Shown piece after piece: positions 13,045-14,493 of a stretch of DNA of 14,493 bases. This DNA is from Actinomycetes bacterium (GTDB lineage: Bacteria > Actinomycetota > Acidimicrobiia > Acidimicrobiales > Microtrichaceae). The DNA is taken from contig JAEVZA010000278.1 in the NCBI GenBank assembly GCA_023392475.1, positions 1 to 14,493 on the forward strand, read 5' to 3'. Within the stretch, counting starts at the first letter, position 1, and the number at the start of each line of letters is the position of its first letter. Under the pieces are notes generated by a model. It worked only from the letters and a program-made list of their open reading frames with translations, made no database searches and had not been told where the DNA came from. Both the position numbers and the translations under genes were made by a program.

Positions 13045-14493
13045 TCAGGCCCGCCGGACCGTGACCGACACCTCGGTCGCACCGGCGTCGGGCACGACGG
13101 TGAGCCGCCCGGCGTCGGGTGCCGAGGTCACGGTCCCGCCGGTGACGTCCGCGGCGTAGCCGGTGGGGTACGCCCGCTGCGGCACGACGATGCTGGTCGG
13201 CGCGGTGATCGCCGGGTCGGGCGCGTAGCGGAACGTGAACGCTCCGGTCGCTGGGTCGAAGCGCTGCGCCAGCGGAGTGCCCGCCGTGGCCTGCGCGTAC
13301 GTCCGCACGAGCTGGCTCTGCACCTCGGACGGGTACGTCCCCTTGTGCCAGTGGAACCAGGAGACGAGGTCGCGGTCGGCGAGCCGGGTCGTCTCGGTCG
13401 AGTTCAGCGGGCTGTGCGACGCGCCGAACTCGGTGAGCACCGCGGGGGCGCCCCACCGGCGGGCGGTGGCGCCGGAGCGCGAGAAGGCGTCGGCGAACCG
13501 GCCGTCGCACCAGGTCTGCTCCGCGCTCGACGGCTCGACGGGCTCACCCGAGTCCGTGCCGAGGCAGTACGCGTGGAACGAGAGCACGACGCCGGCACTC
13601 CCCGAGGCGGTGGGCGTCACGTCGGGGACGGGCATCGAGGCGCCGGCGTACACCGGGTACATCCCCTCGCCCTCCCACCACACGGGCAGGTCGGGGGCGA
13701 CGGCGCGCACGGCGTCGGTCACGGTCGCGCTGCGCCGGGCGACCAGCTGGTCGATCGCCGGGCAGCCGCCCGCCACGCAGGAAAGGAACGGCGTCCCGGG
13801 GAACGGCTCGTTGAGCACCTCGATCCCGATCACGGCGGGGGAGCCTGCGACGCGCGCCGCCAGCGCGGCTGCGCCCTGCGCGAAGGCGTCGACCACGCCG
13901 ACGCCCGGTGCCACCTCCGCGTTCGCCCACCAGTCGTCCCACTGCCGCAGGGACCGCGGCGACGTGTAGGCGGCCGCCCAGCCGATCGACTCGAGGCCCG
14001 CGGGCGGGCGGTCGTCGAGCGCCGCCGCGGCCGGCGTCGTCGCCCACGACGGCATGCCGGTGAACACGTCCTGGTGGAGGTCGAGCAGCACCCAGATCCC
14101 GTGGGCGGCGAGTGCGTCGATCGTGGTCGTCACGAGGTCGAGGTAGGCCTCGTCGACCTGTCCCGGCGCGGGCATCAGGGCGGCGGGCCACACGCCGAGG
14201 CGGATCCCGTTGAACCCGTCGCGGTCGAGGGCGGCGAGGTCGGTCGGGCCGAGGTCGCCGTCGGTGGCGGGGGAGACCCAGGGCGCGGACTTGGCGACGG
14301 AGTTCACCCCGTGGATCTGGACGACCCGGCCCGTCGCGTCGACGAGGTCGGCGCCGCGCACGTGGAGCGGCCCCACCACATCGGGCGCGGCGACCGTGAC
14401 GGCGTCCGCGGCGTCGGGCAGCTGCACCAGCGGGGCCGGCGTCGCGCAGGCGGCCACCACGGCGGTCGCGAGCACCACGAGGCCGGCGGCCAC
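13045..14493 (-). CDS. GH5 glycoside hydrolase, endoglycoceramidase-like lipoprotein (5' end at window edge)
   Basis: 482 residues are visible; the first codon is a GTG at the very edge, so the true start may lie further upstream. The start is a hydrophobic stretch (GLVVLATAVVAAC) with a lipobox-like VAAC and Cys at 16, which predicts an exported lipoprotein. The usual basic n-region is missing and probably lies outside the window. Residues ~45-415 form a GH5 barrel with endoglycoceramidase-type blocks: QIHGVNSVAKSAPWV, FNGIRLGVWPAALMP, GIWVLLDLHQDVF (132-144). The acid/base is E229 in EVLNEPFPG and the nucleophile E355 in VLTEFGASH. Residues ~418-480 resemble the C-terminal beta-sandwich of these enzymes. 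Relatives cleave the glycan-ceramide bond or related glycolipids. Cysteine pairs 239/244 and 310/329 could be disulfides, as expected outside the membrane. Confidence 0.88.
   Translation of the reverse strand: MAAGLVVLATAVVAACATPAPLVQLPDAADAVTVAAPDVVGPLHVRGADLVDATGRVVQIHGVNSVAKSAPWVSPATDGDLGPTDLAALDRDGFNGIRLGVWPAALMPAPGQVDEAYLDLVTTTIDALAAHGIWVLLDLHQDVFTGMPSWATTPAAAALDDRPPAGLESIGWAAAYTSPRSLRQWDDWWANAEVAPGVGVVDAFAQGAAALAARVAGSPAVIGIEVLNEPFPGTPFLSCVAGGCPAIDQLVARRSATVTDAVRAVAPDLPVWWEGEGMYPVYAGASMPVPDVTPTASGSAGVVLSFHAYCLGTDSGEPVEPSSAEQTWCDGRFADAFSRSGATARRWGAPAVLTEFGASHSPLNSTETTRLADRDLVSWFHWHKGTYPSEVQSQLVRTYAQATAGTPLAQRFDPATGAFTFRYAPDPAITAPTSIVVPQRAYPTGYAADVTGGTVTSAPDAGRLTVVPDAGATEVSVTVRRA

Noticed and set aside
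1..14493. CRISPR arrays, tRNA genes, insertion sequences or attachment sites
   Set aside because: I saw no regularly spaced repeats of CRISPR size, no cloverleaf with a TTC-type arm, no transposase or integrase motifs and no flanking direct repeats. Gene content and base composition are uniform across the window.

Overview
The window is very GC-rich coding DNA in which nearly every codon ends in G or C. It carries an F420-type luciferase-like oxidoreductase, an MpaB/DUF2236 oxygenase, a WYL regulator and a class III cyclase with a helical N-terminal domain. This points to an actinobacterium. An acidimicrobial lineage would fit, but I cannot prove it from sequence alone. Fourteen protein genes are recognisable, plus one possible 9-codon leader peptide. 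No tRNA, rRNA, CRISPR array, transposase, integrase or phage gene is visible. No intergenic gap exceeds about 145 bases, so nothing long is left without a gene.

Layout. (1) 1-353 (+): the C-terminal end of a fructosamine-kinase-like protein. It converges on a minus-strand group across a strong hairpin at 371-419. (2) 436-3362 (-): a metallo-beta-lactamase-fold protein with an N-terminal three-cysteine Fe-S-like domain, then a tightly coupled pair. The pair is a small flavin-reductase-like split-barrel protein whose stop overlaps (GTGA) the start of a three-domain split-barrel/GAF/winged-helix protein. (3) 3482-8135 (+): hemerythrin-like protein, WYL regulator, RlmI-like rRNA methyltransferase (ATGA overlap with the WYL gene), SRPBCC protein and F420-type oxidoreductase. 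A perfect 13-bp inverted repeat precedes the WYL gene and a long imperfect hairpin follows the methyltransferase. (4) 8227-10804 (-): an ABC ATPase and a large membrane partner. (5) 10949-11854 (+): MpaB-type oxygenase with a clear leaderless promoter. (6) 11851-14493 (-): class III adenylate cyclase with a possible leader peptide, and an endoglycoceramidase-like GH5 lipoprotein running off the window edge.

How the genes fit together. Most look like single genes or two-gene units typical of an actinobacterial core genome, with several redox proteins: two FMN-type split barrels, di-iron hemerythrin, F420 oxidoreductase, MpaB and an Fe-S/MBL protein. The most system-like unit is the pair at 1474-3362. 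There a flavin-type domain, a GAF sensor and an OmpR-like DNA-binding domain sit in one chain, coupled to a second flavin-type protein. I infer a cofactor- or redox-sensing regulator, and the sequence does not prove it. I see no convincing defence island or secondary-metabolite cluster.

Transcription signals. Several genes lack a Shine-Dalgarno sequence and have a -10-like hexamer (A at position 2, T at position 6) only 6-8 bases before the start codon, which suggests leaderless mRNAs. The best case is at 10912-10949. Hemerythrin, the ABC ATPase and the cyclase leader have good ribosome binding sites instead.
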